Source of the DNA: Cyclobacteriaceae bacterium
GTDB lineage: Bacteria; Bacteroidota; Bacteroidia; Cytophagales; Cyclobacteriaceae
Length of the DNA: 64,000 nucleotides
Assembly (NCBI GenBank): GCA_019694875.1
Contig: JAIBBC010000003.1
Location: forward strand, 434,001 to 498,000
Reading direction: 5' to 3'
Under the pieces are notes generated by a model that was not told the origin of the DNA, searched no databases, and saw nothing but the letters and a program-made list of their open reading frames with translations. A program made the position numbers and the translations under genes. Below, one piece after another: positions 42,131 through 51,739 of this stretch; the first letter of the stretch is position 1; every line of letters starts with the position of its first letter.

Positions 42131-42916
42131 ATGCGCTTTTACGTTAAATCAGCACTTTTTGCATTTCTTCTCCTTCTAAGTATCAACACATTCGGCCAGG
42201 GCCTTATGCACATTGTGCCTTACCGCCTGACGCCCATCGTGGAGAATCCGAACGAATCAGGAACTGAAATTTTTAGAAAAGCCATGCAGCTTGACTCTAT
42301 GAAAATGGCAGAGGCAGCTCGGTTTAGCATTGATACCGTTGGCGGATGGAAAACCTGGTCGCTGGTGGGAAACAATACGTTCGGAAAGAATCGTGGCGAT
42401 CTTCAGATGATTACCGATGTGAACGCACTACACCCATACTTCCGCGACAAGGTGCTTGACCTGATTGAGATCTGTAAAGCAAAAGGCATTGAGCTGGCAT
42501 TTGTCGAAACGTTCCGCACACATGCAAAACAAAACGAGTACAAAGGCATGGGGAAAAAGTATACCCGCTCGGGCGGTGGCAAATCGAAGCATCAATACGG
42601 CTTAGCGGTCGATGTGGTGCCGATTGTAAACGGTGAGGCACAGTGGGATAACCTCGCGCTCTGGAGAAAGATTGGCGTTGTTGGCGAAAGGCTCGGTTTA
42701 CGCTGGGGCGGACGTTGGCGTCACCCGTTTGATCCCGGTCACTTTGAATGGACCGGTGGCCTTAACACCGTAGCGCTTTCCGCTGGCTACAAGCCGTATA
42801 TCGCAAAAGAAGATGACCTGTACCCATGCCTGGAAGAAGACCTGAAAATTCTTCGCAAATACTGGAAGGAATGGGAAACTGCGCAGGCCGCTGAAGGAGC
42901 ATCGGCCAGGAAATAG
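42131..42916 (+). CDS. M15-family peptidoglycan peptidase
   Basis: 261 aa with a signal peptide ending TFGQ. Zinc ligands of the M15 fold: H154 and D161 in SKHQYGLAVD and H204 in PGHFEW, with E206 as the probable catalytic base. It resembles VanY-type D,D-carboxypeptidases and phage-like L-Ala-D-Glu endopeptidases; which bond is cut is not decidable here. GH1 follows 5 bp later. Confidence 0.88.
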   Translation: MRFYVKSALFAFLLLLSINTFGQGLMHIVPYRLTPIVENPNESGTEIFRKAMQLDSMKMAEAARFSIDTVGGWKTWSLVGNNTFGKNRGDLQMITDVNALHPYFRDKVLDLIEICKAKGIELAFVETFRTHAKQNEYKGMGKKYTRSGGGKSKHQYGLAVDVVPIVNGEAQWDNLALWRKIGVVGERLGLRWGGRWRHPFDPGHFEWTGGLNTVALSAGYKPYIAKEDDLYPCLEEDLKILRKYWKEWETAQAAEGASARK

Positions 42917-42921
42917 GCGTT

Positions 42922-44118
42922 ATGCGCATAACGTTCCCTCACGATTTTATTTTCGGAACAAGTACCGCAGCTGCACAGATTGAAACTGCTTTTGATCACG
43001 ACTGGCAGCATGTAAAGGCACGCGATGGCGAATCGTTCGATCGAACAACCGATCACGAGCAGCGTTTTAAGCAAGACGCGGAGATCATCGCCTCATTGGC
43101 TCCTTCCTATCGCATGAGTCTGATGTGGAGCCGTCTGCAGCGTACACCTCTCGGAGACTTTGATGCAGAAACTGTTCGCGCGTATCACGAATTCCTCCGG
43201 GACCTGAGGCGCAGAAACGTAAGCATCATGATGGTGCTTCACCATTTCACCAACCCAACCTGGTTTTCAAAATCCGGGGGTTGGGAAAAGGAAGAGAACA
43301 TAGCATTATGGGTCGACTTTGCAAAAAAGGTTGTGGATGAATTCGGAGAATATGTTTCGCATTGGAATACATTTAACGAACCGAACGTTTACGCAAGTTA
43401 TGGCTGGCTGACGGGCTTCTTTCCTCCTTTTAAAAACAATCCATTGCTGGCGGGTAAAGTTGTCAAGAACATGGGCAAAGCCCACGATCTTGTTTACGAC
43501 TACATCAAATCAAAACTGCCTGATCAACCGGTTGGCATTTCGCACAACTGCACCATATTCGCTGCAGAGAATTTTTTGGGATGGTTTCCTGCAACGCTTG
43601 CTGACTGGTGGTTCATGGAATATATTCCCAGTCATTTCGAAAAGGTCGACTTCTTCGGAATGAGTTACTACACGCGAATTGCGAGCGACCCCTACCCGAT
43701 TACGTTTATTGATACGCCTCACAAAATGAAGGCACTTAACAAGCGTCATGACGATATCTGGGAATATCACCCGGAGGGATTGCGTACATGCCTCGATCGT
43801 TATTGGAACAAATACAAAAAGCCAATCATTATTACCGAGAACGGTGTGTGCGATGAAAGCGATTTTCTGAGATTACAGGCAATACAGGATTACGCGCAGA
43901 TTGTTCATCAGGCGATTCAGGATGGCATCAATATCAAAGGTTATTATTTCTGGAGCACGTGGGACAATTTTGAATGGCACCTCGGCCCATCTATGCGGTT
44001 CGGACTATACGAATGTGATCCTGTAACTAAAAACCGGTTACGCAGACCGAGTGCTGATCTTTATTCAGACCTGGCGCATTCTAAAAGTTTACGCGTATTC
44101 AACGAAGTACCGGTTTGA
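42922..44118 (+). CDS. Glycoside hydrolase family 1 protein
   Basis: 398 aa. Acid/base Glu153 in TFNEPNV and nucleophile Glu306 in ITENGV, plus the family start FIFGTSTAAAQIE. No signal, so it acts on imported or diffusible beta-glycosides. It is about 50 residues shorter than most GH1 enzymes, mainly in the loops, but both catalytic residues are present. Confidence 0.9.
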   Translation: MRITFPHDFIFGTSTAAAQIETAFDHDWQHVKARDGESFDRTTDHEQRFKQDAEIIASLAPSYRMSLMWSRLQRTPLGDFDAETVRAYHEFLRDLRRRNVSIMMVLHHFTNPTWFSKSGGWEKEENIALWVDFAKKVVDEFGEYVSHWNTFNEPNVYASYGWLTGFFPPFKNNPLLAGKVVKNMGKAHDLVYDYIKSKLPDQPVGISHNCTIFAAENFLGWFPATLADWWFMEYIPSHFEKVDFFGMSYYTRIASDPYPITFIDTPHKMKALNKRHDDIWEYHPEGLRTCLDRYWNKYKKPIIITENGVCDESDFLRLQAIQDYAQIVHQAIQDGINIKGYYFWSTWDNFEWHLGPSMRFGLYECDPVTKNRLRRPSADLYSDLAHSKSLRVFNEVPV

Positions 44119-44125
44119 TCAGAGG

Positions 44126-44193
44126 TCAGGTTTAAGGTTTAAGGTTTCAGGTTCAAGGTTCAAGGTTCAAGGTTTAAGGTTCAAGGTTCGAGT
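44126..44193. repeat. 7-bp tandem repeat
   Basis: About nine and a half uninterrupted copies of a heptamer, consensus TYAAGGT (TTAAGGT and TCAAGGT alternate, one unit TTCAGGT), lying between the convergent GH1 and glpK stop codons. Confidence 0.9.
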
Positions 44194-44201
44194 ATGAAGG
44201 G

Positions 44202-45680
44202 TCAATCAATCCACTTCATTGTTCGCTGAACAGCTTTCTTCCAGCCTGTGTAAAGTTTCTCACGATTAGTGTTGTCCATTTGAGAAGCAAATTTCCTATC
44301 AATAGCGCGGTTCTTTACAATGTCTTCTTTCTTCCAGAGACCTGCTTGAATGCCCGCCAGGTACGCTGCACCCATTGCAGTTGATTCAATCACTTTCGGG
44401 CGTTCAACATCTGTACCCAGAATATCGGCCTGAAATTGCATAAGCATATTGTTGGCACAGGCGCCACCGTCAACTTTTAAACTCGCAAGTTTTACACCGG
44501 CATCTTCCTGCATCGCATTAAGAATATCTTTGGTTTGAAAAGCCAGCGATTCAAGTGTTGCCTTGATGATGTGCTCTTTACCTGTATCGCGGGTAAGCCC
44601 GAAGATTGCTCCGCGTGCGTACATATCCCAATATGGTGCACCCAATCCCGCGAAAGCGGGAACCACATATACATCATTTGATCCAAGTGCTTTGTTAGCG
44701 AAATATTCCGAATCAGTCGATTCATCGATCATATGCAGACTGTCGCGCAGCCACTGAACCGCAGCGCCTGCAATAAACACGCTTCCCTCCAGTGCATATT
44801 CAACTTTATTATCGAGCGACCAGGCGATTGTTGTAATCAGTCCGTTCTTCGACAGTTGGAGCTTCGAGCCGGTATTCATCAGCATAAAGCAGCCTGTACC
44901 ATAGGTGTTCTTGGCCATACCGGGTTCAAAGCAAGCTTGTCCAAACAGGGCAGCCTGCTGATCGCCCGCAACTCCATTAATTGGAATCTTCAATCCATTT
45001 ACGTCAGCATAACCAAAATGATGTGCAGAGGAATTCACTTCCGGCAACATACTTTTCGGAACGCCCAGTTCTTTCAGCAGTTTTTCATCCCATTTCAATT
45101 CACGAATGTTAAATAGCATGGTGCGTGATGCGTTTGTTACATCGGTCGCATGCACTCTGCCGCCCGTTAGATTCCAGATTAGCCAGGTATCAATCGTTCC
45201 AAACGCCAGCTCTCCTTTTTCAGCTTTCGCGCGTGCACCCTCCACGGTATCCAGTATCCATTTGATTTTCGTTCCGGAAAAATAAGAGTCGATTACAAGT
45301 CCTGTGTTTTCGCGAACGTAATCCGTTAAGCCACGCTTCTTCAAGTCTTCGCAGATATCGGCTGTACGTTTGTCCTGCCATACAATGGCGTTATAAACCG
45401 GCTGACCGGATTTACGATCCCATACTACGGTCGTTTCGCGTTGATTCGTAATTCCAAGCGCAACGATATCAGCCTGCTTCAATTTATTGGAATCGATCAG
45501 ATCGCTGAGCACGCCAAGTTGTGTTTTCAGAATTTCCCTGGCATCGTGTTCTACCCAGCCCGGCTTGGGAAAAATCTGCGTGAATTCCTTTTGCTCAATG
45601 CCCTTGATTTCGGCTTTCTCATTTACCAAAACTGCGCGCGAGCTGGTTGTTCCCTGGTCGAGTGCGATGATGTATTTCAT
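44202..45680 (-). CDS. glpK: Glycerol kinase
   Basis: 492 aa of the FGGY family. It has the N-terminal DQGTTSSRA phosphate loop, a [11 protein letters not shown] segment and the C-terminal AMGAAYLAG motif. It phosphorylates glycerol to glycerol-3-phosphate. It is the last gene of glpF-glpD-glpK, 20 bp after glpD. Confidence 0.96.
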   Translation of the reverse strand: MKYIIALDQGTTSSRAVLVNEKAEIKGIEQKEFTQIFPKPGWVEHDAREILKTQLGVLSDLIDSNKLKQADIVALGITNQRETTVVWDRKSGQPVYNAIVWQDKRTADICEDLKKRGLTDYVRENTGLVIDSYFSGTKIKWILDTVEGARAKAEKGELAFGTIDTWLIWNLTGGRVHATDVTNASRTMLFNIRELKWDEKLLKELGVPKSMLPEVNSSAHHFGYADVNGLKIPINGVAGDQQAALFGQACFEPGMAKNTYGTGCFMLMNTGSKLQLSKNGLITTIAWSLDNKVEYALEGSVFIAGAAVQWLRDSLHMIDESTDSEYFANKALGSNDVYVVPAFAGLGAPYWDMYARGAIFGLTRDTGKEHIIKATLESLAFQTKDILNAMQEDAGVKLASLKVDGGACANNMLMQFQADILGTDVERPKVIESTAMGAAYLAGIQAGLWKKEDIVKNRAIDRKFASQMDNTNREKLYTGWKKAVQRTMKWID

Positions 45681-45700
45681 TCTGCGAGTGGTGCTTTATC

Positions 45701-47338
45701 TTAAATATTTCTGAGCGTTGCTTCGGCAATGACTTTGTCCAGCGCGTCACGCTCGGTATTCATTCTGTGATCATCCCAATTGAAAACTTGCCTGAATTCT
45801 GAAAGTATCGGCTCCCGCAGATTTTTTAACCGGTTGACATGGAAAAATAACATCCCGGTTCTGCGCACGAAAAAATCTAGCGGACTGATTACCATTTCGT
45901 GATTAATTCCATACCAGAGTTCGGCTTTTGCCAGAGACAGATCATCCTTGTTTCCCTCCTGCTTCGATAATTGATCCAGGATGAGATTTGTATTGCGGCC
46001 GTAATTGGCAACCAGATACGAAGAAAATGATTCCAGTCCGTAAGGACGCAACTGCCGCTCGGTGCGTTTTTGGTATTCCATTACGTCTTTTGCATTGTCG
46101 AACTCTGATCCGGAAAGACGAACCTTATCGGTGTTACATTTCTTCAGTTCCTTTTCTTCGAAGTATTTTTTGATCACCAGATCAACAACCCGTTCGGCCA
46201 TTTTACGATAGCCGGTAAGCTTGCCACCCGCAATAGAAATCAATCCGGAGTTCGAAATAAAAATTTCATCTTTCCGCGAAAGCTCGGATGCGGATTTACC
46301 TTCTTCATGAATCAACGGTCGCAGCCCTGCCCAACTTGATTCGATATCGTTGAGCGATAGCTTCACGGTTGGAAAAGAATCGCTCAGTGCGTTGACCAGA
46401 TACAGCGCATCTTCACGGGTTGTATGAACATCTTCAATATTGCCTTTGTAGTCAGTATCGGTTGTGCCCACATACGTTATTCTTCCCCGCGGTATGGCAA
46501 AAATCATCCGGCCATCCGGCACATCGAAATACAAGGCCTGTTTGATTGGTAATTTCTCCTGAGGGAATACAATATGGACACCTTTGGTCAGATGTAAACG
46601 CTTTCCGAACTTCGATTTATCAAAGTCGCGGAGAATATCAACCCAGGGGCCGGTGGCATTAACAACTGCGGCAGCACGAACATGAACAATTTTATCTGTC
46701 AATTGATCCTGCAGGTTTACACCTTTGATATGATCGTTCTCATAATCAAAGGAGGTGACAGTAGCATAATTGAGAATGTCGGCCCCGAAGTGCGCGGCAG
46801 TTTTTATGATTTCGATTGTGAGCCGCGCATCATCTGTGCGGTATTCGGCATAGAGACCGCTGCCTTTTATGTCGTCAGGTTTTAGCAGCGGTTCAGCTTT
46901 TAGTGTCTGATTCCGCGTAAGCATTCTGCGCTGATCTTCGGGCTTTACGCCCGCAAGCCAATCATACAGGCGAAGTCCGAAAGAAGTGAGGAAACTGCCG
47001 AGGCCGCGGCCTTCATTCAGCGGCAACAGCATCTTCTCCGCTACCGTAAGCTGGGGAGCAAGCTTGTGCACGATGGCGCGCTCACTTCCTACTTCCTTTA
47101 CCAGTCCGAATTCGAGCTGCTTGAGATAGCGCAATCCACCGTGAATGAGCTTGGTAGAACGACTGCTTGTGCCGAATGCGAAGTCATGTTTTTCAAATAG
47201 TGCTACGCGCAGGCCGCGTAAGGCAGCATCAAGCGCAATTCCGGCTCCCGTGATTCCCCCACCGATAACAATGAGATCGTAGTAGCGTTTACTTATTCGC
47301 TCGAGTACAGGTTTACGATCGAAATATGAAAAGGTCAC
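45701..47338 (-). CDS. glpD: FAD-dependent glycerol-3-phosphate dehydrogenase
   Basis: 545 aa. N-terminal FAD fold VIGGGITGAGIALDAALRG, substrate region TSSRSTKLIHGGLRYL, and a C-terminal DAO_C domain. It oxidises glycerol-3-phosphate to dihydroxyacetone phosphate, passing electrons to quinone at the inner membrane. It is the middle gene of the glycerol operon. Confidence 0.95.
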   Translation of the reverse strand: MTFSYFDRKPVLERISKRYYDLIVIGGGITGAGIALDAALRGLRVALFEKHDFAFGTSSRSTKLIHGGLRYLKQLEFGLVKEVGSERAIVHKLAPQLTVAEKMLLPLNEGRGLGSFLTSFGLRLYDWLAGVKPEDQRRMLTRNQTLKAEPLLKPDDIKGSGLYAEYRTDDARLTIEIIKTAAHFGADILNYATVTSFDYENDHIKGVNLQDQLTDKIVHVRAAAVVNATGPWVDILRDFDKSKFGKRLHLTKGVHIVFPQEKLPIKQALYFDVPDGRMIFAIPRGRITYVGTTDTDYKGNIEDVHTTREDALYLVNALSDSFPTVKLSLNDIESSWAGLRPLIHEEGKSASELSRKDEIFISNSGLISIAGGKLTGYRKMAERVVDLVIKKYFEEKELKKCNTDKVRLSGSEFDNAKDVMEYQKRTERQLRPYGLESFSSYLVANYGRNTNLILDQLSKQEGNKDDLSLAKAELWYGINHEMVISPLDFFVRRTGMLFFHVNRLKNLREPILSEFRQVFNWDDHRMNTERDALDKVIAEATLRNI

Positions 47339-47394
47339 GCTATTTTAAGGGTTTCCCCAAGGTAGCAAATCGGACGTGATTCGGCTATCGCTTG

Positions 47395-48102
47395 TCAGAT
47401 AAACAACGACCTGTATATCAAAACGCCAAGTGCACTACCAATAATCGGCCCGACAACCGGAACCCAGGCATAACCCCAGTCGGATGAGCCTTTTCCGGGA
47501 ATTGGTAAGATTGCATGTGCGAGTCTTGGGCCTAGATCGCGAGCCGGATTAATTGCCCAGCCAGTTGTACCACCCAGACTAAGACCGATGGAGACAATCA
47601 GCATACCTACCACAAGCGGGTTAAGTCCATCGGCAAATTTATTCGCCCCGATGAAGAGCAAGCCAAGAATTAACACCATGGTGGAGATGGTTTCGCTGAT
47701 AAGTGCGTTGATCAATGATCGTTCGGCCGGTGCGGTGCAAAACACAGCAAGCTTTAATGCCGGTGACTCAGTTTTTCGCCAATGAGCGTGATAATGAATC
47801 CAGACAAGCACCGCTCCCGCAAAGGCTCCGGCCATTTGCGCGGCACAATAGCCTGGAACGAGATCCCAATTAAAACTTCCGGACCATGCCATCCCCAACG
47901 TTACTGCCGGATTAAGATGTGCATTGCTAAACTGACCAACTGCGTAGATTGCCAATGTTACCGCAATGCCCCACGCCAGCACGATAACCAGCCAGCCGGC
48001 ATTTTCAGATTTGGAATTTTTAAGCAGTACACCGGCAACCACCCCATCGCCCAACAGAATGAGCAGCATGGTTCCTATAAATTCTGCGAGGTAGGGAGAC
48101 AT
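47395..48102 (-). CDS. glpF: Glycerol facilitator, aquaglyceroporin (MIP family)
   Basis: 235 aa with six spans and two pore loops: NPA in HLNPAVTLG and NPAR in INPARDLGPR. The Asp after the second NPAR is the mark of glycerol-conducting members. It lets glycerol enter for GlpK. It heads the operon, 56 bp before glpD. No regulator gene is adjacent. Confidence 0.95.
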   Translation of the reverse strand: MSPYLAEFIGTMLLILLGDGVVAGVLLKNSKSENAGWLVIVLAWGIAVTLAIYAVGQFSNAHLNPAVTLGMAWSGSFNWDLVPGYCAAQMAGAFAGAVLVWIHYHAHWRKTESPALKLAVFCTAPAERSLINALISETISTMVLILGLLFIGANKFADGLNPLVVGMLIVSIGLSLGGTTGWAINPARDLGPRLAHAILPIPGKGSSDWGYAWVPVVGPIIGSALGVLIYRSLFI

Positions 48103-48156
48103 AATGATACAGATTCTGGGATATTTTGAATTCTGTACAAGATATAAAGATTAGAA

Positions 48157-48759
48157 TTAATCCTGGTTGGGTAACGGTCCTGTTATTTCAAGATCAACCA
48201 GGCTGATGGTTTCTCCATCAACATGCCGGAAGGTACCCCGCAGGAATTCACTCGTCTGCAAAGACCCCAACTTATCCGGAAGTTCATCGCAAAATGATTC
48301 GCAAAGGATGGCTATGCCATCTACAGTTTTAAAAGCACCCTCGTTTTCTGTCACGTAACTTTCGGCAAGCGGTTCACCCCGAGCCAGAGTAATGGTAAAC
48401 GTAACATCATCGGTTACCTTCTCCTGTCGGATCACACTGACCACCGTGTACTTGGGCGTGGCATCAGCCAAGTTAGGGTCTGGATCCGTTCTCTTCACAA
48501 TAATGTCGTACACGTAGCCGAGTTCATAGTTCAGGCCGCGAATGGTTCTCCCTAACATCTCCCATTTGTTTGATCCGATATCCTTGCCGGTTTGTACAAA
48601 GTGAAATGTATTGCCATTGGTATAATATGGGAAAGCGGGCTGGGTGAAGTGATTGATCCGCATCAAATAAGTCTGAGAGCGGTCATCTTCTTCACACGAA
48701 AGCAAGACCGAGAATAATACCAGCACCGCAGTCGATAAGGTTTTCGAAACACGTTTCAT
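48157..48759 (-). CDS. Lipoprotein, DUF4377-like
   Basis: 200 aa with a lipoprotein signal (SVLLSC, Cys22). The middle (NYELGYVYDIIVKRTDPDP... YTVVSVIRQEKV) matches the DUF4377 pattern: a strand pair, a Pro/Asp-rich loop, then a strand with a basic tail. Function unknown; likely on the inner face of the outer membrane or at the surface. Confidence 0.72.
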   Translation of the reverse strand: MKRVSKTLSTAVLVLFSVLLSCEEDDRSQTYLMRINHFTQPAFPYYTNGNTFHFVQTGKDIGSNKWEMLGRTIRGLNYELGYVYDIIVKRTDPDPNLADATPKYTVVSVIRQEKVTDDVTFTITLARGEPLAESYVTENEGAFKTVDGIAILCESFCDELPDKLGSLQTSEFLRGTFRHVDGETISLVDLEITGPLPNQD

Positions 48760-48853
48760 ACACGTCAGGTTCAGATTACAAAGATAGTGACGCCCGAATT
48801 CGGAAAAAAGTTGTAAAGCCTTGATTTAAATTGAGCAGATAATGCCGCGTTAG

Positions 48854-49144
48854 TCATCGTTTGCTGATTCTGTTTCGGGAAATTGGCTTTTGCATGGCTG
48901 ATTTAAACCGCTTCATTTCCCGCTCGCGCAATTCCTGATGTTTGGTTACCCTACCCTTCATCCGCTTGCGCCACATCGTAAAGCTGGTTGATTTCATATT
49001 CGCGCGCATCAACTCAATGACTTCTTTTTCCGAAAGCCCGAATTGTATTTCAATGGCTTCAAAAGGTGTCCGATCTTCCCAGGCCATTTGAATAATGCGA
49101 TCAATATCTTCTGGCAACAGGTGTTGATCCTTTGGCAGCTTCAT
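48854..49144 (-). CDS. TIGR03643-family small protein
   Basis: 96 aa, basic and helical. The LLPEDIDRIIQMAWEDRTPFE segment and the downstream GLSEKEVIELMR helix-turn-helix-like part are characteristic of TIGR03643, whose function is unknown. It directly abuts the DUF2256 gene (no spacer), so both are made from one transcript. The HTH-like part suggests nucleic-acid binding, an inference only. Confidence 0.85.
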   Translation of the reverse strand: MKLPKDQHLLPEDIDRIIQMAWEDRTPFEAIEIQFGLSEKEVIELMRANMKSTSFTMWRKRMKGRVTKHQELREREMKRFKSAMQKPISRNRISKR

Positions 49145-49312
49145 TTATCCTTGATTTTTGATCGTTTCAATCTTCGTGCGATTCTTATTCGCGCGGCAGC
49201 GGTCGCTGCAGTACTTCACCTCGTCCCATACTTTCTCCCATTTCTTACGCCACGTGAATGGCCGGCCGCAGACCTGGCAACTCTTTGTTGGAAGGTTTAG
49301 TTTTTTATGCAT
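49145..49312 (-). CDS. DUF2256-family small zinc-ribbon-like protein
   Basis: 55 aa; start ATG at 49312, stop TAA at 49145. Two Cys pairs, CQVCGRPF and YCSDRC, frame a Trp-rich basic core ([16 protein letters not shown]), the signature of DUF2256, which probably binds zinc. Its stop codon touches the start of the TIGR03643 gene. Families of this pair are often found near photolyase or cryptochrome genes in other bacteria (from memory); none is present here. Confidence 0.88.
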   Translation of the reverse strand: MHKKLNLPTKSCQVCGRPFTWRKKWEKVWDEVKYCSDRCRANKNRTKIETIKNQG

Positions 49313-49399
49313 GGGATTAATCAGACAATAAACAATGCCGGGGCAAGAATGTTTTGAATCCGACCAGCGGATAACGGTATGCCTCCGGTTTAAAAATTG

Positions 49400-50392
49400 C
49401 TAATACGACAACTCCCGGATAAACTTTGCTTTCGCGTCCCAGATTTTAATATGCCCCTCGTGGCTTGAGGTGATAATGAATTTTCCATCGGCACTCCAAT
49501 CCACTCCCCATAATTTGTCTTCAAGGGGTCCTTCTGCGATCAGTTTCCCGTCTCTATCCCAAATGCGGAGTTTATCGCTTGCTGAAGCCAGCAGCTTACC
49601 ATTGCGCGACCAGCTAATGTTCCGGTATTCGGCCGTTCCGAAGCGAAGTTCCCGGATAAGTGTGCCGTCTGACATGCGATACTGCAACACGGGTGAATAG
49701 CCTAGCTCCCTGTCGCCATAGTCGCCTAACACAAAGTACCCTCCGTTGGTGTGCCACTTCACACAAAGCAACAGCACGTCCTGCCTGCGGTGCTTGAATT
49801 CGTTAAGCAACTCTCCTTCTGCGTCATATATTCGGACTGACTCGCTCAACACAATAAACTCATCTTTAGCCGGATGCCAGTCGATTGCTACGTTGCTGAT
49901 GGTGTTTGGTTTTGTAATCGTGCGGATCAGTTTCCCTTGTGGTGTGCGGATGGTTACTTCACCTTCATAGTCTGCGACAGCCAGCAACTCGCCTGTGTAA
50001 TTCCAGGCGATTGCTCTTGATCCATAACCCTTGTCGCCTTCCAGTTTGTATTCGGTTTGTTTGTCGAGGTCGATTATCTTCGACCCATTACCCACTGCTG
50101 CAACGGCCAGGATGTTGGCAAACGGGTGCCAGCTCATGCGTTGAATCTCGGTGTCGGTATCAATCACCTTAACAAGTGCGAACGACTTGCCATCATAGAG
50201 CCTGATTTTTTTATCTACTCCCCCAACGGCCATGTATTTACCATCGGTGCTCCAGTTGGCCGACCACAGTATGTTGCTGTTACCCGTATCCTGAGCTGAG
50301 AGGCTGCCGTTAATCAGAAAAAAGGCTGCTACTATCCAATGCCTGAAAACGATACGCTTCGTTAACACGGTGGTATGAGAATCTTCCTTCAT
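49400..50392 (-). CDS. Secreted WD40-repeat protein
   Basis: 330 aa with a signal peptide ending SLSAQ after a long N-terminal extension. About seven WD40 blades are visible, for example SADGKFIITSSHEGHIKIWD and SRNGKLLASASDKLRIWD, enough for one propeller. It likely serves as a periplasmic or surface protein-binding platform. The first codons overlap an opposing ORF that runs into the 21-bp repeat. Confidence 0.85.
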   Translation of the reverse strand: MKEDSHTTVLTKRIVFRHWIVAAFFLINGSLSAQDTGNSNILWSANWSTDGKYMAVGGVDKKIRLYDGKSFALVKVIDTDTEIQRMSWHPFANILAVAAVGNGSKIIDLDKQTEYKLEGDKGYGSRAIAWNYTGELLAVADYEGEVTIRTPQGKLIRTITKPNTISNVAIDWHPAKDEFIVLSESVRIYDAEGELLNEFKHRRQDVLLLCVKWHTNGGYFVLGDYGDRELGYSPVLQYRMSDGTLIRELRFGTAEYRNISWSRNGKLLASASDKLRIWDRDGKLIAEGPLEDKLWGVDWSADGKFIITSSHEGHIKIWDAKAKFIRELSY

Positions 50393-50515
50393 GGATTTGG
50401 CTTTATACGCTCAAAGATGAAGGTTTTTTCAACAAGACTACCGGGCGACCGGGCGTGTTTTAGCCGGTATGCCCGGCTGGCCGGACTTGGGAATCGCTTT
50501 ATGCGCAACCACTTT

Positions 50516-50997
50516 GCGGGATTTCTGCCTGACAACGCTCTAATTCTCTACGAAAAGGCGCTAATTCTCCGTTACCACGCGAGAATACTCAGTCAACCTG
50601 CGGGAATACTCAGTCAACCTACGAGAATTCTCACTCAACCTGCGAGAATACTCACTCAACCTGCGAGAATACTCACTCAACCTGCGGGAATACTCAGTCA
50701 ACCTGCGAGAATACTCACTCAACCCGCGAGAATACTCATTCAACCTGCGAGAATACTCGGTCAACCTGCGGGAATACTCACTCAACCTGCGAGAATACTC
50801 ACTCAACCTGCGAGAATACTCACTCAACCTGCGAGAATACTCGGTCACCCTGCGAGAATTCTGAGTAACCCTGCGAGAATTCTCAGTCACCATGCTCCAA
50901 TTCTCCCCGGAGATGCTCTAACTCTGCCCGGAGATGCTCTAACTCTTCCCGGAGATGCCATAAGTCTGGCGGAGTTGCTCTAATTCGGACTCTATTC
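50516..50997. repeat. 21-bp minisatellite, about 23 units
   Basis: The core at 50579-50893 is 15 contiguous units of consensus GCGAGAATACTCACTCAACCT with few substitutions. More divergent in-phase 21-bp units flank it on both sides (from about 50516, and three GCTCTAACTCTGCCCGGAGAT-type units after 50893). The plus strand is open from 50375 to 50983 (heptads such as RILTQPA); the minus strand is open from 50893 to 50561 (heptads such as LSEYSRR). Period 21 keeps both frames open. Whether either is translated is unclear. There are no spacers, so it is not a CRISPR array. Confidence 0.9.
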
Positions 50998-51010
50998 GCT
51001 AAATTTCAGT

Positions 51011-51733
51011 CTACAAATTAAAGAACCAAGTGCTGAAGGTTTGCCAGAACTCAAACCTGTAAAAATTGAGAACGCCATAATGGTAAATCAAATGAATGGC
51101 CAGGGCGACCGGAAAAACATTGATGCGCTTATGCGACCGCCAATCCCACACGGATAAAGCCACGAGCAACATGTCGCCCAGCGTTAGCCCAACCACCTGC
51201 ACCACCGGCCCTTCGACATCGGGGAAATATCGCGCCAATGACGGCAAGTATGAATCGATGATCCTGTCAATAACAGCGGTAAACATGGGAATGATTGTAC
51301 AAATCATGTAACGCGCATGTATTGCCGGTTTGTTTTTATAAACGATTGCCAGCCCATAAAAAATCAAAAAGGTGAGCAATGCCAGCAAAACCGAAGCTGT
51401 AAAAAGATAGTCGCGCACCGTTAACGATTCAAGCTCCTGCAACCTATACTTATAAAGATCAACCGTGGTAAAGGCAATCAGCGGCACAACTACATAAGAA
51501 AGCTTACCAGCCTGTTTATGAATGGTGAACTTTTTTACCCGTATCAAATATGCCTGAGCTATTAACAGCGCACACCACACGATCATGGTAATGCCGTGCA
51601 GGTGCATGCGATAATTTTCCTGATCCAGTAGTTTTGTGAAATATGTGAGCCAAAAACCGGCCAGCATGAGCAGAAAGAACACCACGAAATAGAGATGGCT
51701 TTTCTGATAGATGGTTCTTTCCAGTTTCATCAT
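51011..51733 (-). CDS. Multi-pass membrane protein of unknown function
   Basis: 240 aa with about seven spans. Histidines at span edges (YRMHLHGI, PAIHARYM) recall haem-binding cytochrome b561-like or DUF2306-like membrane proteins, but no family match is certain. It is followed by the 21-bp repeat and preceded by a cysteine-rich secreted protein. Confidence 0.68.
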   Translation of the reverse strand: MMKLERTIYQKSHLYFVVFFLLMLAGFWLTYFTKLLDQENYRMHLHGITMIVWCALLIAQAYLIRVKKFTIHKQAGKLSYVVVPLIAFTTVDLYKYRLQELESLTVRDYLFTASVLLALLTFLIFYGLAIVYKNKPAIHARYMICTIIPMFTAVIDRIIDSYLPSLARYFPDVEGPVVQVVGLTLGDMLLVALSVWDWRSHKRINVFPVALAIHLIYHYGVLNFYRFEFWQTFSTWFFNL

Positions 51734-51739
51734 TACCGT

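Noticed and set aside
50579..50893. CRISPR array
   Set aside because: The 21-bp units are directly contiguous with no spacers, and no cas gene is near.
50375..50983. A confident protein-coding gene on the plus strand
   Set aside because: The frame stays open because the 21-bp period is a multiple of three; the opposite strand is open too, it begins inside the WD40 gene, and each heptad contains Pro. Kept only as part of the repeat.
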